This document shows positions 32,961 through 42,075 of a DNA stretch of 64,000 nucleotides, one piece after another. The stretch covers positions 496,001 to 560,000 of the forward strand of contig NZ_CP038437.2 in assembly GCF_008329985.2 (NCBI RefSeq). Direction: 5' to 3'. This stretch comes from Halomonas binhaiensis. Its GTDB lineage: Bacteria; Pseudomonadota; Gammaproteobacteria; Pseudomonadales; Halomonadaceae. Below the pieces are notes generated by a model that worked only from the letters and a program-made list of their open reading frames with translations, did no database searches and was not told where the DNA came from. Numbering within the stretch: position 1 is the first letter of the stretch; each line of letters begins with the position of its first letter. The position numbers were made by a program, and so were the translations under genes.

Positions 32961-34391
32961 ATGGGCGCTTATATAGAAGACCTCATCCTCCAGACGATCA
33001 TTGATACCGCGCATGACCACTTCTTCATTGTTGAGGCCAGTGGCCGTATTCGTGACGTCAGCCCTGGAGCGGCTGCCGTGTATGGCATGTCGCGGGAGGC
33101 GTTATGCCAGACCACCGTTCAGCGTCTTGAGGCGGAAGGTGTACTGCGGCCTTCCGTCACGATGGAAGTCTTCCGAACCGGGCAGGCTGCCCAACTGGTG
33201 CAGCAGACCAGTACCGGGCGAACGGTGATTGCCCAGGCACATCCCGTCTTTGATGGCGATAGGCTGGTCGCTGTCGTCAGCCGTTCCATGGACCTGACCG
33301 ACCTGCAATTGCTGCAGCAGGAATATGCCTTGCTGCAGCAGCGCTTCAGTGATCACGTCAAGCTAGGCCATGGTCTTGGGCAGGATGCCGAAGATCTTGA
33401 AGCGGCCCTGGGGGACCTGGAAGCTCATAGTCCTGTCATGCGCGAGATAGCCAGCTTACTGTGTCGTGTGGCATCTACCGATGCCACGGTGTTGATGCAG
33501 GGCGAATCCGGTGTCGGCAAGACGGTCTTCGCGCGCTTGCTGCACCGTTGGAGCCCTCGTGCCGAGGGGCCATTCATCGACGTGAACTGTGCCGCGATTC
33601 CTGAAAGCCTGTTCGAGTCGGAAATGTTCGGTTATCGCCAGGGAGCCTTTTCGGGGGCGGCACCTGGTGGACGCGTGGGACTGATCGAGCAGGCGGCAGG
33701 AGGGACCCTGTTTCTGGATGAGATCGGTGAGCTGCCGCTGTCAGTGCAGACCAAGCTGCTCAAGGCCATTCAGGATGGGAGCATCACACGTCTGGGCGAT
33801 ACGGAATCCCGTCGCGTCGACTTTCGCCTGGTCGTGGCCACTAATCAGGATCTGGCTCAAAGTGTCGAGCTGGGGCAATTCCGTCTTGACCTCTATTACC
33901 GGCTCAATGTCATACCTGTCACCCTGCCGCCCCTGCGTGAGCGACGCGAGGAAGTGCCTGCCCTGGTCGAACGACAACTGGGGCGGCTCAACCAGCGTTA
34001 TGGGCGTGACAAGATACTCGATCGTGACGTGTGGCAAGTGCTGATGGGGCATGACTGGCCGGGAAATGTGCGCGAACTGGAGAATGTGCTGGAGCGGGCC
34101 TGGCTATCCAGTGACGACGTGATTCACGCGCGCACCTTGAACGTCGAGAGCCAGAGGAATACCGCTGATGGGGGTGTGCCGAAGCAAGCCGATATGGGGT
34201 CTGTCGGGGCTAGTCTGGCGGAACATGAAGGGCTCAAGGAGGCCCTGGCACGCACTGAATACCGCATTCTTGCCGAGCTTTGCCAGCAGTTGCCCTCCAC
34301 TTACGCGATCGCTGAGCGCCTTGGCATCAGCCAGCCCAGTGTCGTGCGCAAGCTCAAGCAACATGGCCTGGAAATTCGGGGGAATCGCTGA
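32961..34391 (+). CDS. PAS-domain sigma-54-dependent transcriptional activator
   Basis: 476 residues. A PAS sensor (about 8-112), a short linker helix, a AAA+ domain (about 152-385) with Walker A GESGVGKT at 181-188, GAFSGA at 228-233, Walker B TLFLDEIGE at 249-257 and an R-finger region YYRLNVIPVTLPPLRER, then a Fis-type helix-turn-helix at the C-terminus (ALARTEYRILAEL, AIAERLGISQPSVVRKL). The sigma-54 contact loop is GAFSGA rather than GAFTGA. Start at 32961 has GGGAG upstream; an earlier in-frame ATG at 32937 lacks one. Likely activates gbuA and perhaps the flanking transport and amidohydrolase genes. Confidence 0.92.
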   Translation: MGAYIEDLILQTIIDTAHDHFFIVEASGRIRDVSPGAAAVYGMSREALCQTTVQRLEAEGVLRPSVTMEVFRTGQAAQLVQQTSTGRTVIAQAHPVFDGDRLVAVVSRSMDLTDLQLLQQEYALLQQRFSDHVKLGHGLGQDAEDLEAALGDLEAHSPVMREIASLLCRVASTDATVLMQGESGVGKTVFARLLHRWSPRAEGPFIDVNCAAIPESLFESEMFGYRQGAFSGAAPGGRVGLIEQAAGGTLFLDEIGELPLSVQTKLLKAIQDGSITRLGDTESRRVDFRLVVATNQDLAQSVELGQFRLDLYYRLNVIPVTLPPLRERREEVPALVERQLGRLNQRYGRDKILDRDVWQVLMGHDWPGNVRELENVLERAWLSSDDVIHARTLNVESQRNTADGGVPKQADMGSVGASLAEHEGLKEALARTEYRILAELCQQLPSTYAIAERLGISQPSVVRKLKQHGLEIRGNR

Positions 34392-34412
34392 GAATGCTTC
34401 TATAGAGAAGTA

Positions 34413-34453
34413 TCTGAGAGGGGAAAGAAAGTCTCTGAGAGGGGAAAGATAGC
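34413..34453 (+). repeat. 21-bp direct tandem duplication after the activator gene
   Basis: Two copies starting TCTGAGAGGGGAAAGA at 34413 and 34434, just downstream of the activator stop codon. Confidence 0.88.
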
Positions 34454-34474
34454 CACAGCGAGGCTTGTCCTGAG

Positions 34475-34492
34475 AATTTATCATGATAAATT
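34475..34492. promoter_or_regulatory. 18-bp perfect palindrome upstream of the YfcC-type carrier
   Basis: AATTTATCATGATAAATT, 80 bases before the carrier start in the only AT-rich stretch of this intergenic region. Probable operator; the FadR-type regulator at 38092 and the sigma-54 activator are candidate binders. Confidence 0.5.
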
Positions 34493-34572
34493 AAGCATGC
34501 CATTCTCCTGGGCGATGTGCATGCGGTCATGTCTTGGAGGTATGGGCGACTGACTCCAACAAGGACAATGCT

Positions 34573-35967
34573 ATGAGCGCACAAGACCAAGTATTGAACG
34601 AGCGCAAGCGCAAGAAGTGGTACCAGGCAGTACCAGATCCCATGGTGCTGATTTTTCTGATCCTGCTTGCCACTTATGCGCTGACCTTCCTGATTCCGGC
34701 AGGAGCATTTGAACGGGTCATGCTGGATGGGCGCACCCGTGTGGTGCCGGACTCTTTCCACTATCTCAATGATGTCGCAGCAATTTCGCCTTTCGACATT
34801 TTTGTCGCGATTCCCAAGGGACTGAACGAAGCCTCGCTCTACCTGTTCATCGTGTTTATTGCCGGTGGCCTGTTTCATATGCTGCAAAGGACAGGCGCAC
34901 TGGAAAATGCCATCGGGGTAGCAGTGCATCGCGCAGGTGTCGAGCGCCGCAACCTGATCATCACGGTGGGCACCTTCATCTATGGCTTCTTTGGCGTGGC
35001 CGTCGGCTTCGAGAACAATATTGCCCTGGTGCCGATTGCCGTGCTGATTGCGAGCGCCGTGGGCTGCTCCAGTCTGGTGGGTACCACGATGGCGGTAGGA
35101 GGCATCGGTGTCGGCTTTGCTCTGTCACCGATCAACCCCTATACCGTAGGTGTGGCACAGGGCATTGCCGAGCTGCCGACTTTTTCAGGCGCCTGGTTGC
35201 GGGTTCTGCTCGTGGTGTCGGCGTTGGCCCTGCTGTCTTTCTATATCTGTCGCTTTGTCACCCGAATGGACTTCGAGGAACCGGCCAACGCTGAGGCCAT
35301 GAGCAAGTCGCTGGATGAATATCATCTTTCCGGGCGAGACAAGCTGACGCTTGTTGTCTTCGGTGGTGGCCTGGTTGCGATGCTGGTAGGGGTCTTCACC
35401 CAAGGGTGGTACATCAATGAGATCGCTGGCATGTTCCTGCTGATCGCCATCCTGATCGGGATCGTCAATGGCTTGTCCGCCAATGACATCGTCAAACAGA
35501 TGATGGAAGGAGCTTCCAGCGTAACAGCGGGAGCGTTGGTGATTGGCCTGGCGGCTTCGATTCAGGTCATCCTCAAGGAAGCTCAGATCATTGACACCAT
35601 CGTTTATGCGTTGAGTGGCCTGATCCAGGGAATTCCTGCTTCGCTGTCGGCCATCATGGCCAGTGTGGTCCAGGGCGTGATCAACCTGTTCGTACCGTCG
35701 GGCTCTGGCCAGGCACTTGTCACTATGCCGATCCTGATCCCTGTTGCGGATCTTGTCGGAATGAGCCGCCAGTTGATGATCACTGCCTTCCAGATCGGTG
35801 ATGGGTTGACCAATCTGATCGTTCCCACCTCTGGTGGTACGCTGGCCATGCTGGCGTTGGGCAGGGTGTCCTACGAGAAGTGGTTGAAGGCGATCTTGCC
35901 GTTCATGGTATTGGTTTACCTGCTGGCCTGGGTGGGACTTTTCATTGGCCACCTGGCCGGGTATTGA
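34573..35967 (+). CDS. YfcC-family membrane carrier (DcuC/arginine-ornithine antiporter-like superfamily)
   Basis: 464 residues with twelve or so helices. N-terminal WYQAVPDPMVLIFLILLATYALTFLIPAGAFER (in part LTFLIPAGAFER), FFGVAVGFENNIALVPIAV and the C-terminal PSGSGQALVTMPILIPVADLVG and LVPTSGGTLAML-like repeats are YfcC hallmarks. Members are linked to basic amino-acid, peptide or C4-dicarboxylate transport. AAGGA lies 8 bases before the chosen ATG. Heads an operon with the DUF1028 and M20 genes. Confidence 0.85.
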   Translation: MSAQDQVLNERKRKKWYQAVPDPMVLIFLILLATYALTFLIPAGAFERVMLDGRTRVVPDSFHYLNDVAAISPFDIFVAIPKGLNEASLYLFIVFIAGGLFHMLQRTGALENAIGVAVHRAGVERRNLIITVGTFIYGFFGVAVGFENNIALVPIAVLIASAVGCSSLVGTTMAVGGIGVGFALSPINPYTVGVAQGIAELPTFSGAWLRVLLVVSALALLSFYICRFVTRMDFEEPANAEAMSKSLDEYHLSGRDKLTLVVFGGGLVAMLVGVFTQGWYINEIAGMFLLIAILIGIVNGLSANDIVKQMMEGASSVTAGALVIGLAASIQVILKEAQIIDTIVYALSGLIQGIPASLSAIMASVVQGVINLFVPSGSGQALVTMPILIPVADLVGMSRQLMITAFQIGDGLTNLIVPTSGGTLAMLALGRVSYEKWLKAILPFMVLVYLLAWVGLFIGHLAGY

Positions 35968-35971
35968 TGCC

Positions 35972-36676
35972 ATGACCCTGTCATTGGTGCATGTTCATCC
36001 GAGTAGCGGGACAGTCGCTGCACTGACTGCCACTGGCGGTGTCGCTGTGGGTGGGTATGTCCATCATGTCTGGCGTGGGCTGGGCGCCTGCGTGACCCAG
36101 GGGTTGGCGACCAACCCCTGGTATCCCGAAGGCATTCAACGTGCTTTGGCTGACGGCCATGGGGCCGGTGAGGCACTGAGTGGTGTGGTTCGGGAAGATG
36201 ATGGAGCTTCGCGACGGCAGTGCCTGGTGATGGATGGACAAGGCCAGGCTGCGGCACACCACGGAATGGACAATGTCGCCGCCGTTGCCGCCTGCCTGCG
36301 TCCGACAGTCGCTGCAGCAGGCAACATGCTGGCAGATGCTGCGGTCGTCGATGTCATGGTCGACGCTTTTGCCATGCAGACATGCCACAACCCCGAGGCA
36401 GTGCGCCTGGGCGCCTCTCCTCCCGATTACCGCGAAAATTACGCATCTAACCTGCCAGAAGTGCTGATCCATGTTCTGGATATGGCGCTTGAGGCAGGTG
36501 GAGACAAACGTGGTGTTCGTTCCTGTGCTCTGCGCATCGAGTCCTTCTCGGCGGCTCCCATCGATCTGCGTGTGGATTGGTGTGAGGGCGACCTTGTCGC
36601 TGAGTTGAGGGGCTTGGTGCGGCGTGTTCGTGCGCCGGAGTTCTCTACTTTCCTGGCTTCTTTGCCGACGCGTTGA
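35972..36676 (+). CDS. DUF1028 protein (Ntn-hydrolase-like)
   Basis: 234 residues. Opens MTLSLVHVHPSSGTVAALTAT and includes GACVTQGLATNPWYPEGI, ALADGHGAGEAL, RQCLVMDGQGQAAAHHG, ANMLADAAVVDVMVDAF and GGDKRGVRSCAL, the order of motifs in DUF1028. These proteins are predicted Ntn hydrolases often found near carbamoylases, peptidases or dipeptide transport; no activity is established to my knowledge. Five bases after the YfcC-type gene. Confidence 0.82.
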   Translation: MTLSLVHVHPSSGTVAALTATGGVAVGGYVHHVWRGLGACVTQGLATNPWYPEGIQRALADGHGAGEALSGVVREDDGASRRQCLVMDGQGQAAAHHGMDNVAAVAACLRPTVAAAGNMLADAAVVDVMVDAFAMQTCHNPEAVRLGASPPDYRENYASNLPEVLIHVLDMALEAGGDKRGVRSCALRIESFSAAPIDLRVDWCEGDLVAELRGLVRRVRAPEFSTFLASLPTR

Positions 36677-36772
36677 GCCAGCATATTCAACCTCGGTGCA
36701 TATTTCATCTCAGTACAGGGAACAGGTGTCTTGATCTCTGTACCGGGAATGAGGCCACTTGATGGAGTTTTT

Positions 36773-38026
36773 ATGACGATAGTAACGACTGACCTGGGGC
36801 ATACCTTGCTGCAACGGCTGGATGAGGCTGCTCAGCATTCTGAGCCGGGCCCAGGAGTGACTCGGCTATTCTGTTCCGAGCAGCATCGCGGTGTCTGTGA
36901 CGTCATTTCCGGTTGGATGCGCAGGGCTGGCCTGACACCTGAGCTGGATGCCTCGGGCAATCTGGTTGGGCGCTGTGCTCGCGCTAAGGCGGGTGAGAAA
37001 ACGCTGATCATGGGGTCGCATCAGGATACCGTGGTGGAAGGGGGTAAATACGACGGTATGCTGGGTGTTGCTCTACCGTTGCTGGCGCTTGAAGCATTGC
37101 AGGAAGCCGGAGTGACACTACCTTATGGCGTCGAAGTCGTGGCGTTCGGTGACGAAGAAGGTACCCGTTTCCAATCGACCTTGATCGGTAGCCGTGCTTT
37201 GGCCGGTACCTTCGATGCTTCGAGCCTCGAGGCCAAGGATGCTGATGGCATCAGCCTGGCTAAGGCGTTGCAGGACTTCGGCGGTGAACCAGAGAACATC
37301 CCTGCACTGGCACGCCAGCCGGATTCAGTGTTGGGCTTTGTCGAAGTACACATCGAGCAAGGGCCGGTGCTCGAGCGTCGAGATCATGCCCTGGGGATTG
37401 TCACCGCACTGACCGGCATTGAGCGCCACCGCCTGACCGTTTCAGGAAAGGCTGGCCATGCGGGAACGACGCCGATGCCTGGGCGCCGTGATGCGCTGGT
37501 CGGGGCCGCCGAGATGATCCTGGAAGCGGATAGTGTGCTGAATGCCACCGAGGATTTCGTTGGTGTGGTAGGTAAGCTCGATGTCCGCCCCAATGCGGTC
37601 AACGTGATTCCCTCCGAGGTAACCTTCACCCTGGAGCTGCGCTCTCCCCGGGCGGAAGTGCGTGCACAAGGGCGTGATGCCATTCTGGCAGCTTGTCGTC
37701 GACTTGCTGCGGCTCGGGAGCTGGAGGTGAGCATTGAGCAGACGTATTCGGCAGAAGCCGTGGACTGCGCTCCCTGGCTGATAGAGGCCCTGGGAGATGC
37801 CTGCAGGGCCAGTGGCCAGCCGGCTGAGCCGTTGTTCAGTGGCGCTGGCCATGATGGCCTGGCGATGTGTGACCTGACGGATATTGGCATGTTGTTCGTG
37901 CGTTGCCGGGATGGGCTCAGTCATCACCCCGGTGAAGCGATCAATGCGGCAGATGGGGAGGCGGCCACCCGAGCGTTGATGCAGTTTCTTGCCGACCTCC
38001 CATCGCGGGTGGAGATTTCCTCTTAG
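36773..38026 (+). CDS. M20-family amidohydrolase (N-carbamoyl-amino acid hydrolase / allantoate amidohydrolase type)
   Basis: 417 residues. Di-metal site: H83 in MGSHQDTVVEGGKYDG, D94, the Glu pair in FGDEEGTRF, H in EVHIEQGP and the C-terminal GAGHDGLAM and LSHHPGEAI. The dimerisation domain contains VSGKAGHAGTTPMPGRRD. Family members cleave N-carbamoyl amino acids, allantoate, ureidoglycolate or beta-ureidopropionate. With an upstream carrier and DUF1028 it likely releases an amino acid from an imported N-carbamoyl or amidino compound. Start chosen at 36773, 5 bases after GGAG; an earlier in-frame start gives a non-conserved leader. Confidence 0.87.
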   Translation: MTIVTTDLGHTLLQRLDEAAQHSEPGPGVTRLFCSEQHRGVCDVISGWMRRAGLTPELDASGNLVGRCARAKAGEKTLIMGSHQDTVVEGGKYDGMLGVALPLLALEALQEAGVTLPYGVEVVAFGDEEGTRFQSTLIGSRALAGTFDASSLEAKDADGISLAKALQDFGGEPENIPALARQPDSVLGFVEVHIEQGPVLERRDHALGIVTALTGIERHRLTVSGKAGHAGTTPMPGRRDALVGAAEMILEADSVLNATEDFVGVVGKLDVRPNAVNVIPSEVTFTLELRSPRAEVRAQGRDAILAACRRLAAARELEVSIEQTYSAEAVDCAPWLIEALGDACRASGQPAEPLFSGAGHDGLAMCDLTDIGMLFVRCRDGLSHHPGEAINAADGEAATRALMQFLADLPSRVEISS

Positions 38027-38041
38027 GTTACTGCTTGCCTG

Positions 38042-38089
38042 GGTTGTTTCTTGTTTAGGTTGTTTCTTGTTTAGGTTGTTTCTTGTTTA
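38042..38089 (+). repeat. Three 16-bp tandem repeats between convergent genes
   Basis: GGTTGTTTCTTGTTTA three times without mismatch, then a partial unit entering the 3' end of the regulator gene. Confidence 0.93.
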
Positions 38090-38091
38090 GG

Positions 38092-38841
38092 TTATTTCTC
38101 GCTGAGAAAGCCGCGTTTTACCTGAACTTCGTTGTCATTCATCACCGCCTGAGCATCGAGGAGGTGCTCGCGCATCAACTGGCGGGCCCGGTCAGCATCG
38201 CCGTCCTCGATGGCATCCAGAACCTGGGCATGGTACTGGCAGCCGGCCGGCCCCAGGTGGTGATCTCCTGGTTCGTAGAGACGGCGATAAACGGTCAGGT
38301 CGGCCAGTATCTGGGCGGTGAAACGGATGATGAAGACCAGCAGAGGATTGCCGCCCGAAAGCTGGGCCAGTTCCTCGTGAAAGGCCAGGGAGTCAATGTG
38401 CTGTTGGCGCTCTGCGTCAAGATTCTGGGCTGGCTCCGCATAGCTGTGAAGGCTGGCCCGCAGGCGGGTGAGGTCCTCGGCACTGACTTGGCCGGCAAGT
38501 GATGCTGCCAATTCTGGCTCCAGCGCCAGGCGGATCTGATAGATGTCGTGAATCGAGAGATCCTTGAAATACAGATAATGGCTGAGCAGGGAAATGGCTC
38601 GGGTCTCGCTCATTTCTCGTACAAAGACTCCCCCGCCGGGTCCCGTGCGGGTTTCGACCAGACCTTGAGCCTCGAGAACCCGTGTACTTTCGCGGATCGT
38701 GCCCTTGGATGCCCCCAACATCTCCATCAATTCGGCTTCGCCGGGTAGACGGTCGCCAGGGCTGAGCTGGCGATCGACGATCCAGCCCTTGATGACCTCT
38801 GCCAATTGGTAGGGACGCCTGCGTGCTGCTGTTTTGGCCAT
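38092..38841 (-). CDS. GntR/FadR-family transcriptional regulator
   Basis: 249 residues: winged helix at about 10-78 (QLAEVIKGWI, LPGEAELMEMLGASKGTIRESTRVLEAQGLV in part, GPGGGVFV) and an all-helical FCD ligand domain (about 100-235). Convergent to the M20 gene, so it may regulate that operon through the palindrome at 34475 or act elsewhere. Ligand unknown, commonly a carboxylate in this family. Confidence 0.87.
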   Translation of the reverse strand: MAKTAARRRPYQLAEVIKGWIVDRQLSPGDRLPGEAELMEMLGASKGTIRESTRVLEAQGLVETRTGPGGGVFVREMSETRAISLLSHYLYFKDLSIHDIYQIRLALEPELAASLAGQVSAEDLTRLRASLHSYAEPAQNLDAERQQHIDSLAFHEELAQLSGGNPLLVFIIRFTAQILADLTVYRRLYEPGDHHLGPAGCQYHAQVLDAIEDGDADRARQLMREHLLDAQAVMNDNEVQVKRGFLSEK

Positions 38842-38949
38842 GACCTCGCTTGCTTCCTGAAGTACCTGCTTTGAGGGGCTCAGGTTATCAGATCGACGAG
38901 GTCTCTAGCCTGTGTTTCTGCAATATCAAACCAGTAATGGCACTTGTCA

Positions 38950-39909
38950 TTACCTAATATGCAGCGGTTCCTCATGCTGTCCACGCACACCGGGCAGGAT
39001 GTCACGCAGCTCGATGATGAAGGTCGCGCCGTCCTGGCGCCCCGGTGTCTGCTTCGTCTGACCCTCGGTCGCCGTGGTGATCAGCAATGTCGTCAGATCA
39101 CGGCCGCCAAAGGCTGGGCAAGAAGGTTGCTCGGCATTCACTTGCACATGGCCGATCTCCTTGCCCTCTGGCGACAGCCGTGCGACGCGTCCGCTGCCCC
39201 ACAAGGCAAGCCACATGCAACCTTCGCTATCGACCACGGCGCCATCCGGATTGCCGGGGTCGTTGCTGAAATCGGCCCAGGGCTCGGCAGGCAGCAGCAT
39301 GTCTGGTGCTGCTGCCTGTCCATTCTGGAGGAAGGCGCTGCCATCGGCGCGCTGCGGGAATCCGTCGGCATCCAGTGACCAGCGCATCACCACTTGAGTC
39401 GTGGTGTCAGTCAACCAGGCATGCTGGCCGTCGGCCGAGAAGCACAGCGCATTGGGAATGCTGATACCCGTGCGCAGTGTATAGATGGTGCCACGATAGA
39501 GACGATACAGGCTGCCTGCGCCAGGTTCAGCATGCTTGCCCATGGTCGAGAACCACAGGCCACCATGCTGGTCGGCGCGGGCGTCATTGCTGCGGGTGAC
39601 ACTATTGTCGGCTTCTACATCACGCCAAGGGGCCACCTGTCCATGAGCATGTTCCATGATGGCCAGGCCGTGCTCGGTGACCAGCAGATCATCACCATCG
39701 GCCAGTGGCTGGGCGAAGGAACTCAACTGTTGAAGCTCGATCACTCGGTGTTCGCCACTTTCCAGGTGGTGGCGATGCAACCGGAGGCCAAGAATATCAA
39801 GCCAACGGAACTCGCCACGGGCGGCATCCCAGCTAGGCCCTTCCCCTAGGTGACAAGGGGTAGAATAGAGTGCCTCGGCATGGCCGAGGCATGGAGAGAT
39901 AGTGGGCAT
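38950..39909 (-). CDS. SMP-30/gluconolactonase/LRE family sugar lactonase
   Basis: 319-residue six-bladed beta-propeller. Metal-ligand Glu in LGEGPSWDA (about residue 23), Asn in NDARADQHGGLWFSTM and IPNALCFSADGQHAWLTDT, and Asp in PDGAVVDSEGCMWLALWG. Opens sugar acid lactones, here probably galactono-lactone given the dgoD neighbour. The C-terminal part TTLLITTATEG and a ~25-residue tail are within family range. GGGAGAA lies upstream of the ATG. Confidence 0.88.
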   Translation of the reverse strand: MPTISPCLGHAEALYSTPCHLGEGPSWDAARGEFRWLDILGLRLHRHHLESGEHRVIELQQLSSFAQPLADGDDLLVTEHGLAIMEHAHGQVAPWRDVEADNSVTRSNDARADQHGGLWFSTMGKHAEPGAGSLYRLYRGTIYTLRTGISIPNALCFSADGQHAWLTDTTTQVVMRWSLDADGFPQRADGSAFLQNGQAAAPDMLLPAEPWADFSNDPGNPDGAVVDSEGCMWLALWGSGRVARLSPEGKEIGHVQVNAEQPSCPAFGGRDLTTLLITTATEGQTKQTPGRQDGATFIIELRDILPGVRGQHEEPLHIR

Positions 39910-39946
39910 ATTGTTCTCCCTGAGCGTTTACCGTTGAGCGCGACCC

Positions 39947-41095
39947 TTACCACTCGGCAACGGAGCCATCCTCATGTTGCCACACCGGGTTGCGCCAGCG
40001 GTGGCCAACTTTTGAACGTTCTTCGACGAATGCCTCGTTGATTTCCACACCAAGACCCGGGCCTTCCGGAATGGCGCAGAAGCCGTCCTCGATGGCCAGG
40101 GCAGACTTGTCGACCAGATAGTCGAGCACGTCGTTATCCTTGTTGTAGTGGATACCCATGCTCTGTTCCTGGATGAAGGCGTTATGGCATACCGCATCCA
40201 GTTGCAGGGAAGCCGCCAGGGTCAGCGGGCCGAGCGGGCAATGGGGGGCCAGGGCCACGTCATAGGCCGAGGCCAGGGTGGCAATCTTCCAGCCTTCACT
40301 GATGCCGCCACAATGGGACAGGTCAGGCTGGACAATATCGACCATGTTGTCGGCAAATAGATCGCGGAACTGGAAGCGGGTATGCAGACGCTCACCGGTG
40401 GCGATGGGAGTGGCCAGGTCCTGGGCAATGGTCTTCAGAGCAGGGAGGTGCTCCGGGGCCACCGGCTCTTCGATGAACATCAGATGGTAGGGCTCGAGTT
40501 CTCGCATCAACGTCTTGGCCATGGGGCGGTGTACACGACCATGGAAATCCACGGCAATGCCCACATCCGGGCCTACTGCATCGCGGGCCTCGGCGACGCG
40601 GGCCACAGCTTCATCGATCTTGCGGTGGCTATCAACGATCTGCAGTTCTGGTGTGCCATTCATCTTGAAAGCGGTAAAACCCTGGTCGACCAGGGCCTTG
40701 GCACCAGCGCCCACATCGGAAGGGCGGTCGCCGCCGGTCCAGGCGTACATGCGCATCTTGTCGCGTACCTTGCCACCGAGCAACTGGTGGACGGGAACAC
40801 CCAAATCGCGTCCCTTGAGGTCCCATAGCGCCTGGTCGATACCGGCGATGGCGGACATCAGTATCGGGCCGCCACGGTAGAAGCCGGCCCTGTACATGAC
40901 ATTCCACAGGTGTTCGATGTTACGAGGGTCCTGGCCGACCAGGTAATCGGCGAGCTCATGCACGGCGGCTTCCACCGTGGCGGCACGACCTTCGATCACG
41001 GGTTCTCCCCAGCCATAGACGCCTTCATCGGTCTCGATCTTCAGAAACAGCCAGCGTGGTGGAACTTGCCAGGTCTTGAGTCGGGTAATTTTCAT
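39947..41095 (-). CDS. dgoD: DgoD, D-galactonate dehydratase
   Basis: Enolase-superfamily enzyme turning D-galactonate into 2-keto-3-deoxygalactonate. 382 residues, exactly the E. coli length. Near-identical landmarks: [46 protein letters not shown] (in part), metal site DFHGR, IEEPV and GERL, and the acid/base region [10 protein letters not shown] and [11 protein letters not shown]; it ends HEDGSVAEW. Start at 41095 is two bases after the regulator stop. 2-keto-3-deoxygalactonate kinase and aldolase are not in the window. Confidence 0.95.
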   Translation of the reverse strand: MKITRLKTWQVPPRWLFLKIETDEGVYGWGEPVIEGRAATVEAAVHELADYLVGQDPRNIEHLWNVMYRAGFYRGGPILMSAIAGIDQALWDLKGRDLGVPVHQLLGGKVRDKMRMYAWTGGDRPSDVGAGAKALVDQGFTAFKMNGTPELQIVDSHRKIDEAVARVAEARDAVGPDVGIAVDFHGRVHRPMAKTLMRELEPYHLMFIEEPVAPEHLPALKTIAQDLATPIATGERLHTRFQFRDLFADNMVDIVQPDLSHCGGISEGWKIATLASAYDVALAPHCPLGPLTLAASLQLDAVCHNAFIQEQSMGIHYNKDNDVLDYLVDKSALAIEDGFCAIPEGPGLGVEINEAFVEERSKVGHRWRNPVWQHEDGSVAEW

Positions 41096-41097
41096 CG

Positions 41098-41910
41098 TCA
41101 GTGTCCTCGAGTGGAATCTTGAGAGGGGCGTGATGGTGCTCGCAATGTGACTGCGGGCAGCGGCGCGTTGTGGTCGATTTCCAGATCCATTGCGGTGCGT
41201 TCCAGCAGGCACTCTGTGGCGTGGCGTGCCTGTGCTGGCTGGCGTAGGCGAATGGCTTCCAGTAGTTGCTGGTGGCGCTCGAGGCTATCGCTCAAGTCCT
41301 GCGTGTGATGCTGTGCACTTTGAATCAGCGCTACGATGGATGGCTTGAGTAGCAGCCCCATCTGTCGCCATACCAGATGATGACTGGCGCGATAGATCGC
41401 ATCGTGAAAGGCGACATCATGCTCGATATGCTTCTGGCGCAGGTTTTCTACACCGGCGCTGTCGCGCATGCCGATGAAAGCGGCCTCGATGCGAGCCAGG
41501 TCCTCGGCGGTGGCATTCAATGCCGCCAGCTCACTGATATAGGGTTCTGCAGACAGACGAAAGGTAAAGACCGCTTTCATCAGGCTCGGATGGGGGGAGT
41601 CCAGCCCCGTCATCCAGGCACTCATCTGTGGTGCCAGCAGGTGCCAGTCGATAATGTCCTTGACCAGAGTGCCACGCCCGGCGACGCGCTCGATCAGCCC
41701 GGCGGTACTCAGTTCCGCCAGAGCGTTGCGCACCTTGTTGCGGCTGGCGGAGAAGTGGGCGCACAGATCGATCTCCCGGGGGAAAGTGTCGCCAGGTTGC
41801 CAGTGGCCTGACAGGATCGCCTGGGCCAGGACCTCAGCCAATGCAGAAGCGCTGCACTCCTGGGCAGGTACGGGCAACTGGGCAATCGGCGGTGCGGCGG
41901 GGAGATCCAT
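41098..41910 (-). CDS. GntR/FadR-family regulator of the galactonate operon (DgoR-like)
   Basis: 270 residues: winged helix about 22-92 ([33 protein letters not shown] in part, GRGTLVKD), FCD domain about 110-250 with the metal-binding His pattern. Genes order regulator-dgoD-lactonase on one strand. GGAG is 7 bases before ATG 41910. A perfect 12-bp inverted repeat lies 12 bases upstream of the start, the expected place for an autoregulatory operator. By analogy the effector is D-galactonate. Confidence 0.88.
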   Translation of the reverse strand: MDLPAAPPIAQLPVPAQECSASALAEVLAQAILSGHWQPGDTFPREIDLCAHFSASRNKVRNALAELSTAGLIERVAGRGTLVKDIIDWHLLAPQMSAWMTGLDSPHPSLMKAVFTFRLSAEPYISELAALNATAEDLARIEAAFIGMRDSAGVENLRQKHIEHDVAFHDAIYRASHHLVWRQMGLLLKPSIVALIQSAQHHTQDLSDSLERHQQLLEAIRLRQPAQARHATECLLERTAMDLEIDHNAPLPAVTLRAPSRPSQDSTRGH

Positions 41911-41921
41911 GCGCAAGCTCC

Positions 41922-41960
41922 AAAATGTCTGACTGCAATATAGTAAATGTCAGACATTTT
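41922..41960. promoter_or_regulatory. Operator-like inverted repeat for the galactonate operon
   Basis: AAAATGTCTGAC (41922-41933) and GTCAGACATTTT (41949-41960) are perfect complements separated by 15 bases, including an AT-rich TATAGTAAAT centre where the promoter may lie. Each half-site could hold a FadR-type dimer contact, or the whole could bind two dimers. Confidence 0.7.
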
Positions 41961-42008
41961 GTGCAACTCGACTTTTGATCAACCCCATCGTGGTGATGCG
42001 TGAAGTAA

Positions 42009-42050
42009 GCGGGGAAAGTGATTCGTCATCGACAAGGAAATCGTCCCCGC
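42009..42050 (-). terminator. Hairpin downstream of the aryl polyene operon
   Basis: GCGGGGA (42009-42015) pairs with TCCCCGC (42044-42050) with partly pairing inner bases, 26 bases beyond the phosphopantetheinyl transferase stop on the minus strand. No clear T run; termination is tentative. Confidence 0.35.
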
Positions 42051-42075
42051 CAGCAGCAACGGGCGAGGGAGAGCA

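Noticed and set aside
34505-34525. Sigma-54 promoter upstream of the YfcC-type carrier (TGGGCGATGTGCATGC)
   Set aside because: The GG-to-GC spacing is one base too long and the -24 element is poor.
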